Assembly (NCBI RefSeq): GCF_002160825.1 | Contig: NZ_NFLI01000006.1 | Span: 1-64,000, forward strand | Origin: Lachnoclostridium sp. An131 | GTDB lineage: Bacteria; Bacillota; Clostridia; Lachnospirales; Lachnospiraceae | DNA length: 64,000 nt | Reading direction: 5' to 3' | Part shown: piece by piece, positions 41,926-50,536 of the stretch | How the letters are laid out: every line of letters begins with the position of its first letter | Position numbering within the stretch: position 1 is the stretch's first letter | The notes under the pieces: model-generated | Told to the model about the DNA's origin: nothing | What the model saw: the letters and a program-made list of their open reading frames with translations, nothing else | Database searches by the model: none | Made by a program: the position numbers and the translations under genes

Positions 41926-44238
41926 TTATTTCTCTTTTTTGTATTTTTGAAACAGGTACGCAGCTGCAAATCCCAGCAGGGCTGCCGCGGAGATCAGCCG
42001 CGCTCCTGTCACATACCATGGCTCCTGATAATAGATGCGCACGGTCCCGCTTTCCTCATCCGGCAGATATACCCGCACTACGCCCTGGTCTCCCACTGTT
42101 GTCTTGAGCTTTGTTCCATCTTCCATGCAGGCGCGATAATTCGGATAGTAGGTAAAGGGAACCTCTACCCACAGCTCTTCTGTACCTGCCGCTTCTCCTG
42201 TCATCTGATAGGAAAAGCCTGCGGTCAGATTCTCATTCCGGAACACCTCGTCTACCTCTACGCCTTCCGCTGGCACAAAGGTATTGTCCCGGTTCCAGAT
42301 TCGGTAGCTGTTCGCGTGATCTACATTCATAAAGTAAAGCGCATCTACCTGAGACTGCTCTCTCTGGTATTGATTCTCTGACGTATAACGGCCAAGTGCC
42401 TCTTCCGAATACCGTCCGACATAGATACCCGCACAGAGAAACGCCAGCACATAGACGCCTGCCATCACCGCTTTCCGGGATCCTGCACTCTCTTCCTTAT
42501 CCTGGAACAGCTGTTCAAATCCCACTGCGCAGACGGGGCAGAGCAGCGCTGAGGAAAGCGCCAGAAATCTCCATGGCAGCTGGATCGGCGTCACCAGTTT
42601 GTATAAAAACGGGACCGCCTGCACTCTGTCCCATGGGAAGAGATTGCTTGACAGATAGATGCCCAGGACACTCAGCACAAGCGCAAACATACATGATTTC
42701 TGCAGCCTGCTTTTTTCACTGCTCCGGATATAGGAGTACAGAAAAGCAAGGATTCCCACAAGCAGTACAAATCCCAGGGAGCACGGCATCTCGCCTCCAT
42801 TCTGAACTCCCGGGTAAGTCCGCTCGTTCGTATTGAACAACAGCAGATCGAATACCTTTGGCAGCGTTACAGTCCACCAGCTCAGGACGCTTTCCACAGA
42901 AAATACCTTGAATGGATATCCCATATGCTGCAGCAGCAGCGCTATCCTGCCCAGATTCAGAAGAACCGTCGCACCAGCCGCCTTCAGAAGAGCCGGGATA
43001 CGCCCCTTCTCTCTCAGGCGGGTAATAAAGCAGAGCCCGAAAATGCCGCCGAAAAGCAGGGTCATCTCTGTGGTCAGCACATGCGACTGCATGATTCCGG
43101 TCAGACCCAGCGCTGAGAGATACCATTTTCTCCTGTCTCCAAGAAACAGTTCATACATTCCCCAGATCACCAGGGGAAGAAATACCATCGCCAGAGCCTC
43201 GCCAATTGCCGACCTGGTATAAATGTCAATCAGCCTGTATACAGATAAGGTATAAAGCAGCGATGCCGCAAGCCCTGTTCTTTTAGAACGAAGTACACCA
43301 GAGAACGAAACATAGGCCACCGCTGCGGTTCCTGCGTTGATCATCAGCACCAGCACCTTATAGCAGTTGACCAGTGAGACTCCCGCGCAGCCCAGCAGAG
43401 CCGGGATATACAGAAAATATTCCGGATAAAAAATCGGCGATCCATACCCATATCCATGCAGGAGCGTACTGTGAATTTTCACCGGAAGCTGCCCGCTTTT
43501 CAGGGCCTCCTGGATGCCGGTAATCCGGTTGAACTGGTAATACAAATCATTGCCATCCAATACTGTATCGAAGCCCAGGGGAAGAGATGCCAGAAGCACC
43601 GCAGCCAGAAGAAGCAGGGAAGCCGTCCTTCCCTCCGGCGTAAGCTGTTTTCCTCTGACCCTTCTTGCAAGAAGCAGAGCTGATATCAGCAGGATCGCAC
43701 CCATCAGCCAAAGGATATCCGTATACATCGGCTCTGTAGAGACCAGATAGAGACTGCTGACATTCAAAAGTCCGTCTCCGCCATATACAATCCGGAAATT
43801 CACATCCTCCAGGGATTCTTCTGTAGTAAACGTAAATTCTGTCAGCTCCTGCCCCGGAGTCAGCTCCATCTTTCCTATGAGCTCGCCCTGCGTATTATCC
43901 TCATTCAGTTTTCCGGTATTATAAATCTCAAGATAATTTCCGCTTCCCTCTGAAAGCGACACAACCTGGATCCGATAGGTTCCATCCTGGAGCGTCACTC
44001 CTCCGGTCTCTGCCACGATTCCCGTATAGCCTTCTCCTACGCCGGCCAGCAGCACAGGCGGATCGTCCTCCGTAAGCACTGTCATCTGGAGAGCTTCCTC
44101 ACGTATCTCCAGATCAGAAGCTGAAAAATCCCTCTGATAATACGAATTAAATGGCATCAGGGCTGCAGCGGCCAGAAGAATCACCGTGACGCCCAAATGA
44201 AGCCGATATGCTTTCAGGAACTTCCAAATTTTCCTCAT
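41926..44238 (-). CDS. large polytopic membrane protein, YfhO/PTPS-related type
   Basis: A 770-residue membrane protein. After a first segment (about 13-31) comes an extracytoplasmic beta-rich domain (about 35-170), then some ten to twelve membrane segments (175-620), a second extracytoplasmic domain (about 625-735) and a final segment (738-765). The pattern, with short motifs such as YYQFNRITGIQEALKSGQLP, YGYGSPIFYPEYFLY and SVYRLIDIYTRSAIGEALA, resembles the GT-C-like family annotated 6-pyruvoyl-tetrahydropterin synthase-related or YfhO-like. It is paralogous to the gene at 54550-56805. A role in envelope glycan or lipid-linked sugar transfer is an inference from the fold and neighbours. 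Confidence 0.7.
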   Translation of the reverse strand: MRKIWKFLKAYRLHLGVTVILLAAAALMPFNSYYQRDFSASDLEIREEALQMTVLTEDDPPVLLAGVGEGYTGIVAETGGVTLQDGTYRIQVVSLSEGSGNYLEIYNTGKLNEDNTQGELIGKMELTPGQELTEFTFTTEESLEDVNFRIVYGGDGLLNVSSLYLVSTEPMYTDILWLMGAILLISALLLARRVRGKQLTPEGRTASLLLLAAVLLASLPLGFDTVLDGNDLYYQFNRITGIQEALKSGQLPVKIHSTLLHGYGYGSPIFYPEYFLYIPALLGCAGVSLVNCYKVLVLMINAGTAAVAYVSFSGVLRSKRTGLAASLLYTLSVYRLIDIYTRSAIGEALAMVFLPLVIWGMYELFLGDRRKWYLSALGLTGIMQSHVLTTEMTLLFGGIFGLCFITRLREKGRIPALLKAAGATVLLNLGRIALLLQHMGYPFKVFSVESVLSWWTVTLPKVFDLLLFNTNERTYPGVQNGGEMPCSLGFVLLVGILAFLYSYIRSSEKSRLQKSCMFALVLSVLGIYLSSNLFPWDRVQAVPFLYKLVTPIQLPWRFLALSSALLCPVCAVGFEQLFQDKEESAGSRKAVMAGVYVLAFLCAGIYVGRYSEEALGRYTSENQYQREQSQVDALYFMNVDHANSYRIWNRDNTFVPAEGVEVDEVFRNENLTAGFSYQMTGEAAGTEELWVEVPFTYYPNYRACMEDGTKLKTTVGDQGVVRVYLPDEESGTVRIYYQEPWYVTGARLISAAALLGFAAAYLFQKYKKEK

Positions 44239-44275
44239 AATCCTATTTTCACCCTCGTTGTCCCCGCCTCTTTTT

Positions 44276-45844
44276 TCAGTCCGCGGAGCTCCCCTTTTCC
44301 AGATTCTTTTTCAATACTCCCTTTGCGTCAAGCCATACGCGCACGCGCAGGGTAAGCTGCGAAAGCCCGACGCCAGCCATCGGAAGCATCATCACAAAGT
44401 ACGGCAGAATATAGCGTCCCTTCGCCTCCCAGAGCATATGAAACAGGAAGCCGCCGATAATCGTAATCAAAAGCGTGTGATCCTCCAGGCCCTTTTTCAG
44501 CCAAAAGCTAAAGAGCAGCCAGAAAAACACGCCGATAAAAATCAGACTCTGGTATTCATTCATAAACCAGGTCATCAGCGTATGAAGCTTTCCGTCAAAC
44601 ATACTGTTCGCCACAGGCCCTCTGGCAGAGCCGTTGATGTGGGTCATGGCAAAGCATTCGTAGGTCGGATCATTCCACTGGCTTGTGAATTTTTCAGTGT
44701 AAAAACGGACGGCATAGAGCGGATCCTGCACAAAGCCATCCACTGACGCTCCGATATCCTGGATGGCCATGGCTGTAGAAGCTTCCGCATCAAAATCGGA
44801 TTCGCCCCAGTAATTGTGGAGAATGTAGCCGTTAGACCATCCCGGCGCGCCCTCTCCCTTCTGCATTCCCATTGCCACATAAAGGATCATGGGCGCTCCA
44901 TCGTTAATCTCCACGCCGGAACGCTGCTCATACACAGTGTAGAGGCCAAAACGGGAACCCACAAATACCGCCACGAGAAGCGCCGCAGCCAGAATCGGGC
45001 GCAACCTTTTCTCACCCAGAGCAGTCACCGCCAGAACCAGCACAAATGCAATCAGAAGTATCAGGCTGTTATTGCGGATCAGGCAGGCAAGCGCGCAGGC
45101 AATGCAGCAGCCCGCAAGCCACAGAGCCCCTCCCTTCTTGCGGTACTCCATAAAGCACCAGACCGCCAGAAGCGAATATGTAATCGACGGGATCTCTCCG
45201 TACACAAAGGTCACATAGAAAAACATCGGGAAGCAGGCCGCAGCCAGAAATAAATAATAAGTCCAGGCTCTCCTGTCCTCCGTCAAAAGCCTCGTAATCC
45301 GATATCCGCTGTAGACGCAGACCGCCGCTCCCACACAGTTCAGAAGCTGAAAGGCCATGTGGTTGCCATTGCCGAAGATTGCAAAGATCAGTTCAATCAG
45401 AGCAGTGAGCCCCAGCTGGTGCGGATGGATATACAGATATCTCTCATAGGATTCCATCGTCAGCATGGAGTAATCCCCGTTTCGAAACCCTTCTGCAGAC
45501 TTGCACACAGATGCCTGATCTCCCACAGGAATGCATTTGGCTGCAAAAACCCACCAAATGGTAAAGAAAAGCGTCCACAGCAGTACCGCCGCCAAAAGGA
45601 TCCGTATCCTTTTCTCCTGCCCTTCCTCCTTCTTCAAAATCCAGCTGGACACCTGATACATCAGCCAGACCGCCAGCGCACAGACTGCCAGCACCAGCGG
45701 AAGAATGTCCCCGGTCTGATAGGGAATTTCCTCATAGGTGGTTTTAAAATACACGGTAGTGAACAGACTGAAGCCTGTCAAAACTCCAAACAACACCAGG
45801 CCAAGAACGGACACCGTCCTGTCAGCCGCTTTCAGAAGCTTCAT
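44276..45844 (-). CDS. GT-C-like membrane glycosyltransferase paralogue 1
   Basis: From the ATG at 45844 (GGAGGACGAAAG before it) this is a 522-residue protein with about eleven membrane segments. The first extracytoplasmic loop holds an acidic motif (CIPVGDQASVCKSAEGF) where GT39-type enzymes have their catalytic aspartate, followed by HPHQLGLTALIE. A re-entrant family motif WEAKGRYILPYFVMM lies near the C-terminus. The same motif set occurs in the next two genes. It starts inside the 3' end of the upstream paralogue (23-base overlap). The likely role is transfer of a lipid-linked sugar outside the membrane; donor and acceptor are unknown. Confidence 0.72.
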   Translation of the reverse strand: MKLLKAADRTVSVLGLVLFGVLTGFSLFTTVYFKTTYEEIPYQTGDILPLVLAVCALAVWLMYQVSSWILKKEEGQEKRIRILLAAVLLWTLFFTIWWVFAAKCIPVGDQASVCKSAEGFRNGDYSMLTMESYERYLYIHPHQLGLTALIELIFAIFGNGNHMAFQLLNCVGAAVCVYSGYRITRLLTEDRRAWTYYLFLAAACFPMFFYVTFVYGEIPSITYSLLAVWCFMEYRKKGGALWLAGCCIACALACLIRNNSLILLIAFVLVLAVTALGEKRLRPILAAALLVAVFVGSRFGLYTVYEQRSGVEINDGAPMILYVAMGMQKGEGAPGWSNGYILHNYWGESDFDAEASTAMAIQDIGASVDGFVQDPLYAVRFYTEKFTSQWNDPTYECFAMTHINGSARGPVANSMFDGKLHTLMTWFMNEYQSLIFIGVFFWLLFSFWLKKGLEDHTLLITIIGGFLFHMLWEAKGRYILPYFVMMLPMAGVGLSQLTLRVRVWLDAKGVLKKNLEKGSSAD

Positions 45845-47369
45845 CTTTCGTCCTCCATCTTCCAAGACAGCCGGCGAGCTCCGTAAGTCCGCCTGCCGCC
45901 ATAGGAATCATCATGATAAAATACGGGAATACATATCTGGATTTTGCCTCCCAGAGCTCATGGAACAGCACGCCGCCAATGACTGCGATCAGAAGCACAT
46001 ACCATTCCAGAGTGTCCTTTTCCTTCTTTTTCATTTTATAAACCAGCAGGAACAAGGTCAGCCCGTAAATCAGAATCTGGTAAGAGTCCATATACTTCTG
46101 CAGAATTCTGTTGGGCCATCCGGTATAAAAGCTCTCGGCAAAATCACTTCTCTCCTGGTCTGTGGCATAGGTCATAATAAAACAGCCATAGGTCGGCTCC
46201 GCCCACTGGCTTGAAAACTTGCGGAAATAGAAATCAGCCGCATAGAGAGGATCCTTCAGGAACTCCTTCGCCCGGGCTTTTACCTCCGCCAGCCCCAGCT
46301 TGGCGGCTGTCCCTGAATGGTACTTGCATACATCCTGGTAAATATAAATGGAATACCCATTGTACCAGCCTGCCTCTTTGTCCCCCTCCTGCATACCCAT
46401 GGCAATCCACAAAATAGAAGGCATCCCATCGTTGATTTCTATCCCTGTCTTTTTCTCATAGTACTGTTTGAGCAACGGCCCGCTCCCAAGGCATGCGATT
46501 AGAAGCACTGCCGCGCAGACAAGGTACTGCCAGCGCTTCCGGGTGACCGCCTGAACCAGGAGCACGCACAAAACAGCAATCATCACGATCAGGCTGTTGT
46601 TCCGCAGAAGCACTGCCGCTGCAAGGCAGCAAACCATCAGCACTGCCCCGCTCCGTTTTCCTCCCCGCACATAGCGCAGGAATTGCCAGACAGCCGTCAT
46701 GCACAGGGCCAGAGAAAGCACATCACTGTAAACGTAAACACTGTAAACGATAAGAGGAAAGCACCCTGCCATAAAAAGGAGGTATGCCGCAGCCGCCTGC
46801 TTCTTCTCTGAAAGCATCCGGGTAATTCTATATCCTGCATATACACAAAGCATGATTCCCAGAACGTTAAATACCTGGAGCGCCTGGCAGTTCTCTTCCC
46901 CAAATATACGCAGTATCACAGACTCCCAGGCCGTAAGTCCCAGCTGGAACGGATAATAATATAGATATTTTCCATAAGTCAGCCGCTCGAAATTGCCGTG
47001 ATTAAACCGCTGGGCGCTCGTATAAATCATGTTCTGGTCTGAGACAGGTGTGCTGTTTGCCAGCCCGATCCAGATAAGGCCTGCCGCCAGCATCCAGCAC
47101 AGCACCACAGCCAGCAAAAGCTTCAGGTTTCTTTCTGCTTTCTCCTCTCCGGATACCACACAGGAACCTATCCATATGGAAAGTCCTGCAAGGATCAGTG
47201 TACCCAGAAGGGTAAGAAGGAAAAAATCCACCTGATTATAAGGGATCTCACTTTGGTAATCTAACTGAAAAAAGCGGGTAAATATCAGGCTTGTAACAGT
47301 AAGCAGCGCAAAAAGAACAATTCCCAGCACCTGAAGCACACGAACCGATATATTTTCAAGCTTCTGCAT
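45822..47369 (-). CDS. GT-C-like membrane glycosyltransferase paralogue 2
   Basis: A 515-residue protein of about eleven membrane segments, clearly related to its neighbours: acidic loop NSTPVSDQNMIYTSAQRF, YPFQLGLTAWESVILRIFG, YAGYRITRML and the C-terminal WEAKSRYVFPYFIMMIPMA. The start overlaps the upstream double gene by 14 bases and its end overlaps paralogue 1. The three genes are thus one translationally linked unit that grew by tandem duplication. Specific sugar or acceptor cannot be read from the sequence. Confidence 0.72.
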   Translation of the reverse strand: MQKLENISVRVLQVLGIVLFALLTVTSLIFTRFFQLDYQSEIPYNQVDFFLLTLLGTLILAGLSIWIGSCVVSGEEKAERNLKLLLAVVLCWMLAAGLIWIGLANSTPVSDQNMIYTSAQRFNHGNFERLTYGKYLYYYPFQLGLTAWESVILRIFGEENCQALQVFNVLGIMLCVYAGYRITRMLSEKKQAAAAYLLFMAGCFPLIVYSVYVYSDVLSLALCMTAVWQFLRYVRGGKRSGAVLMVCCLAAAVLLRNNSLIVMIAVLCVLLVQAVTRKRWQYLVCAAVLLIACLGSGPLLKQYYEKKTGIEINDGMPSILWIAMGMQEGDKEAGWYNGYSIYIYQDVCKYHSGTAAKLGLAEVKARAKEFLKDPLYAADFYFRKFSSQWAEPTYGCFIMTYATDQERSDFAESFYTGWPNRILQKYMDSYQILIYGLTLFLLVYKMKKKEKDTLEWYVLLIAVIGGVLFHELWEAKSRYVFPYFIMMIPMAAGGLTELAGCLGRWRTKDEASESG

Positions 47370-50300
47370 CTGTAACCTCCCTTTTCTTCTTTCTCTTATC
47401 CCAGAGCCGCTCCAGGAATACCCGCAGCTCCTCCAGTCCTGCCGCCGCAGAAGGCAGCAGCAGCGCGTAGTAAAACAGCCCGTATCTTCCTTTCACTTCC
47501 CAGGCCATATGGAAAATATATCCTCCCAGCAGAATCAGAAGCGGAAGACACTCCTCCACCTTTTTCTGTTTTTTGAAGCGGAGCAGGACAAAGCCTGCCG
47601 CTCCCAGAAACACCAGGGAATGGAAGCCATTCATCCAGAACTCCAGCACCGGCGTATCCTGGCTTCCTGAGGAAACCTGGCAGCCATAGCTGGCGTCATT
47701 CCACTGGCTTACAAACTTCCGCGCGAAGAATACCGCTGCCGCTTTCGGATTCTGCGCCATCTCATGAAGAGACAATTCGATCGCCGCGTTTCCCAGCGCC
47801 TCGGCGTACTGCGCGTCATAGCCTGCCTGTTCCTTATAAACTCTGACCGGAAATTCATTCCACCAGCCTGAGGTCATTCCTTCTCCCTGGAGCCCCATAG
47901 CCACCCAAAGGTTTTTCGGCATGGCCTGGTCGAAGGTCCAGCCGCTCCGGTACTCATAGAATTTCGTCATTACCGGCTGCGCAAGCAGAACCACTGTCGC
48001 CAGCGGAATGACGAAGGCCGCCAGCCTTCCTCTGCGCTCTGAGACAGCCTTGCAAAGCATCACGCAGACAATGGCTACCACGGCGATCAGGGCATTATTT
48101 TTCATGTAGACTGCAAAGACCAGAGACAAAGCAAGCAGAATAAACTGCCAGAGCTTTTCCTGCCTCAGCCAGAGCAGCAGCATCCAGATCGCAAACGCCA
48201 CCGCCGCCACGGCAAACACTTCTCCATAAATCACATTCGTGTAAATCAGAAGCGGCACACAGCCTGCGCTCATAAGCAGGAAATTCACCTTTACCGCATC
48301 CTTTTCGTAAAGAAGCCCTGTAATCCGGTATCCGCTGTACACAAAGACGAGGACTCCCAGCGTATTCAAAAGCCGGAAGGCCAGCAGATTTTCATAGCCG
48401 AATATCCGGTATACAAGCTCCAACAGCAGAGCCTGTCCCGCCTGATGCGGATAGGTATACAGGTAATCCATTCCTCCTGCCGAAATATCCCCTGTCGCAA
48501 AGCCCCCTGCAATCACATGAACATACAGAGGATCTGCCCGAAGCGCGCTCTGGGCCAGAAGATTCCATGCCGTACAGAAGACTGCACAGTGCAAAAGCAC
48601 AGCCCCCAGCAGCAGATTCAGATTTCTCCTCCGCTTCTGCTCGTCGCGCAGAAGCAGCCTGCCTGCCAGGCATAAAAGCAAAAACCCTGCCGCCACAAAC
48701 AAAAGAATCAGCGGCACCGGATCGAGCACCTGAGAAGGCGTTTCAAAATCATTGCTTTCATAGATTGTTGTAAAAAGCAGGCTGTAGAGAAACAGGAATA
48801 CAGATGGCACTCCTGCCCCGATCAGAATCAGCTTTCCGGCCAGGGGCTCCAGCTTCTCTACAGGAATACTCTTTAGAGGCTTGCCGGCTGCCAGCCGTTT
48901 TTCTCTTTGCTTCTGCCGCCAGAAGGCCGCTTTCTGTACCAGCATGTCAAGGCCGCAGGCCGCCATGGGAATCATCATCACAAAATATGGAAAGACATAA
49001 CGTGATTTTGCTTCCCAGAATATATAAAAAATGAAACCACCTATGACAGTAATCAGCAGTCCTAAGTGCTCCACCGGAATTCTCTTTCGAATGATAAGCA
49101 GCAGAAACGCAAGGGCCCCGCAGTAAATCAGGGACTGATAGACGTCCATCAGCTGGACAAAGGGCTTCCAGAGGCTGCCCTTATAAATGCTCTCCATCAG
49201 AGGCCCCCTCTCCTCATCCCTGTGATTTGTCTCCACCTGACAGGCATAAGTTGGTTCACACCACTGACTGACAATTTTTCGTCCATAAAAATCCAGCATA
49301 TAAGAGGGATCCTTCCGGTACTTTGCGGCTTCGTCCGCGAGCAGCTCTTTTGCCCGCTCCACCGTCTCTTCCCGGTCTCTTCCTGTCTCCTCCACAAAAA
49401 TGTTCCAGGAAAAAAGATTATTATACCAGCCTGCTTCCTTTCCTCCTTCTCCCTCCTGTGTGCCCATGGCAATCCACAAAATAGCCGGCATCCCCTGGTT
49501 AAGCTCTATGCCCAGCCGCTGTTCATAGACCTTTACCAGAGCTGTATGCGCCAGAAAAAAGAGCACCGCGCAGGCCAGAACCGCCAATACGTGCCGAAGC
49601 GTCTTTTCACTTACAGATTTCACTGCCGCCACACAGCCCATAGCCGCCAGAACAATATAGCAGTTGCTCCGTATCAGGCAGGCCGCCGTAATGGAAAGCG
49701 CCATGTACAGAATATCCCGTTTTCTTCTCTTTTTGAAATAGATCATTAAGATATAAAGGGCCAGCAGGGAAAAGAAAATTGACAAAATTTCTCCATAGAC
49801 AAACGCGACGTAGATAATCAAGGGCCAGCAGCACAGCATTAGAATCAAAAAATAGACTCCCGGCTCTTCCCTGCCGGAAATCTCTTTCACAAGCCTGTGC
49901 CCCACAAACACGATTCCCGCAGCGCCCAGGACATTCAGCGCCTGGAACGCCCGATAATTCTCCCAGCCAAAAAACCGGTAAATCTGCTCCAGCAGCGCGA
50001 TCAGCCCGAGCTGATGGGGATAAGCAGATATATAATCCAGATCTCTCTGGCTGAACTCATCCGCCCCCGTCGCCAATATATTCGCAAAACGGGAGACTAT
50101 CTGGGAATCCCAGAACATAGCCAGTGTATATTTGCACAGAACCGCCCAGACAAATCCCAGAACAGCCACAAAAATGCAGGTAAAAATCAGAAGTATACGG
50201 ATATTGCGCTTTTTGTGATTTTCATCCCTCAGAATATGCCGGGCCGCCCAGAAAAGAAACACGACTGCAAGTATCATCAGGATCACGGTAAGCACAGGTG

Positions 50301-50463
50301 TATCCTTGACCAGCTGCATCTCTTCCGTATGGTTTGCTATAAACTCTTCCGTATAAAACAGACAATACAGGGACAGGAATCCCAGTATCAGGATCCCTAT
50401 CCCTGCTGCCGCCCGGCTGCAAAAATATTCAAGCTTTTTTGTATCCAGGTCTTTCAACTTCAT
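47356..50463 (-). CDS. double-length GT-C-like membrane glycosyltransferase (two fused copies)
   Basis: A 1035-residue protein made of two full copies of the same domain. Copy one (about 1-525) has a WDSQIVSRFANIL acidic loop, YPHQLGLIALLEQIYRFFG and WEAKSRYVFPYFVMM. Copy two (about 540-1035) has the RADPLYVHVIAGGF loop, YPHQAGQALLLELVYRIFG and WEVKGRYGLFYYALLL. A basic cytoplasmic stretch around 510-540 (RQKQREKRLAAGK) joins them. About 22 membrane segments are expected. The second copy is more divergent in the WExK motif. With the next two genes this gives four tandem domains. It lies 73 bases downstream of purL and starts MKLKDLDTKKLEYF. Confidence 0.75.
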   Translation of the reverse strand: MKLKDLDTKKLEYFCSRAAAGIGILILGFLSLYCLFYTEEFIANHTEEMQLVKDTPVLTVILMILAVVFLFWAARHILRDENHKKRNIRILLIFTCIFVAVLGFVWAVLCKYTLAMFWDSQIVSRFANILATGADEFSQRDLDYISAYPHQLGLIALLEQIYRFFGWENYRAFQALNVLGAAGIVFVGHRLVKEISGREEPGVYFLILMLCCWPLIIYVAFVYGEILSIFFSLLALYILMIYFKKRRKRDILYMALSITAACLIRSNCYIVLAAMGCVAAVKSVSEKTLRHVLAVLACAVLFFLAHTALVKVYEQRLGIELNQGMPAILWIAMGTQEGEGGKEAGWYNNLFSWNIFVEETGRDREETVERAKELLADEAAKYRKDPSYMLDFYGRKIVSQWCEPTYACQVETNHRDEERGPLMESIYKGSLWKPFVQLMDVYQSLIYCGALAFLLLIIRKRIPVEHLGLLITVIGGFIFYIFWEAKSRYVFPYFVMMIPMAACGLDMLVQKAAFWRQKQREKRLAAGKPLKSIPVEKLEPLAGKLILIGAGVPSVFLFLYSLLFTTIYESNDFETPSQVLDPVPLILLFVAAGFLLLCLAGRLLLRDEQKRRRNLNLLLGAVLLHCAVFCTAWNLLAQSALRADPLYVHVIAGGFATGDISAGGMDYLYTYPHQAGQALLLELVYRIFGYENLLAFRLLNTLGVLVFVYSGYRITGLLYEKDAVKVNFLLMSAGCVPLLIYTNVIYGEVFAVAAVAFAIWMLLLWLRQEKLWQFILLALSLVFAVYMKNNALIAVVAIVCVMLCKAVSERRGRLAAFVIPLATVVLLAQPVMTKFYEYRSGWTFDQAMPKNLWVAMGLQGEGMTSGWWNEFPVRVYKEQAGYDAQYAEALGNAAIELSLHEMAQNPKAAAVFFARKFVSQWNDASYGCQVSSGSQDTPVLEFWMNGFHSLVFLGAAGFVLLRFKKQKKVEECLPLLILLGGYIFHMAWEVKGRYGLFYYALLLPSAAAGLEELRVFLERLWDKRKKKREVTDAEA

Positions 50464-50536
50464 TGCCGTTTCGTATCTCCCGCTTTTATCCCTCAGTTTT
50501 ACGCGTGTTCAGGCAGAAAGCCTGCCGCCCGGAATT

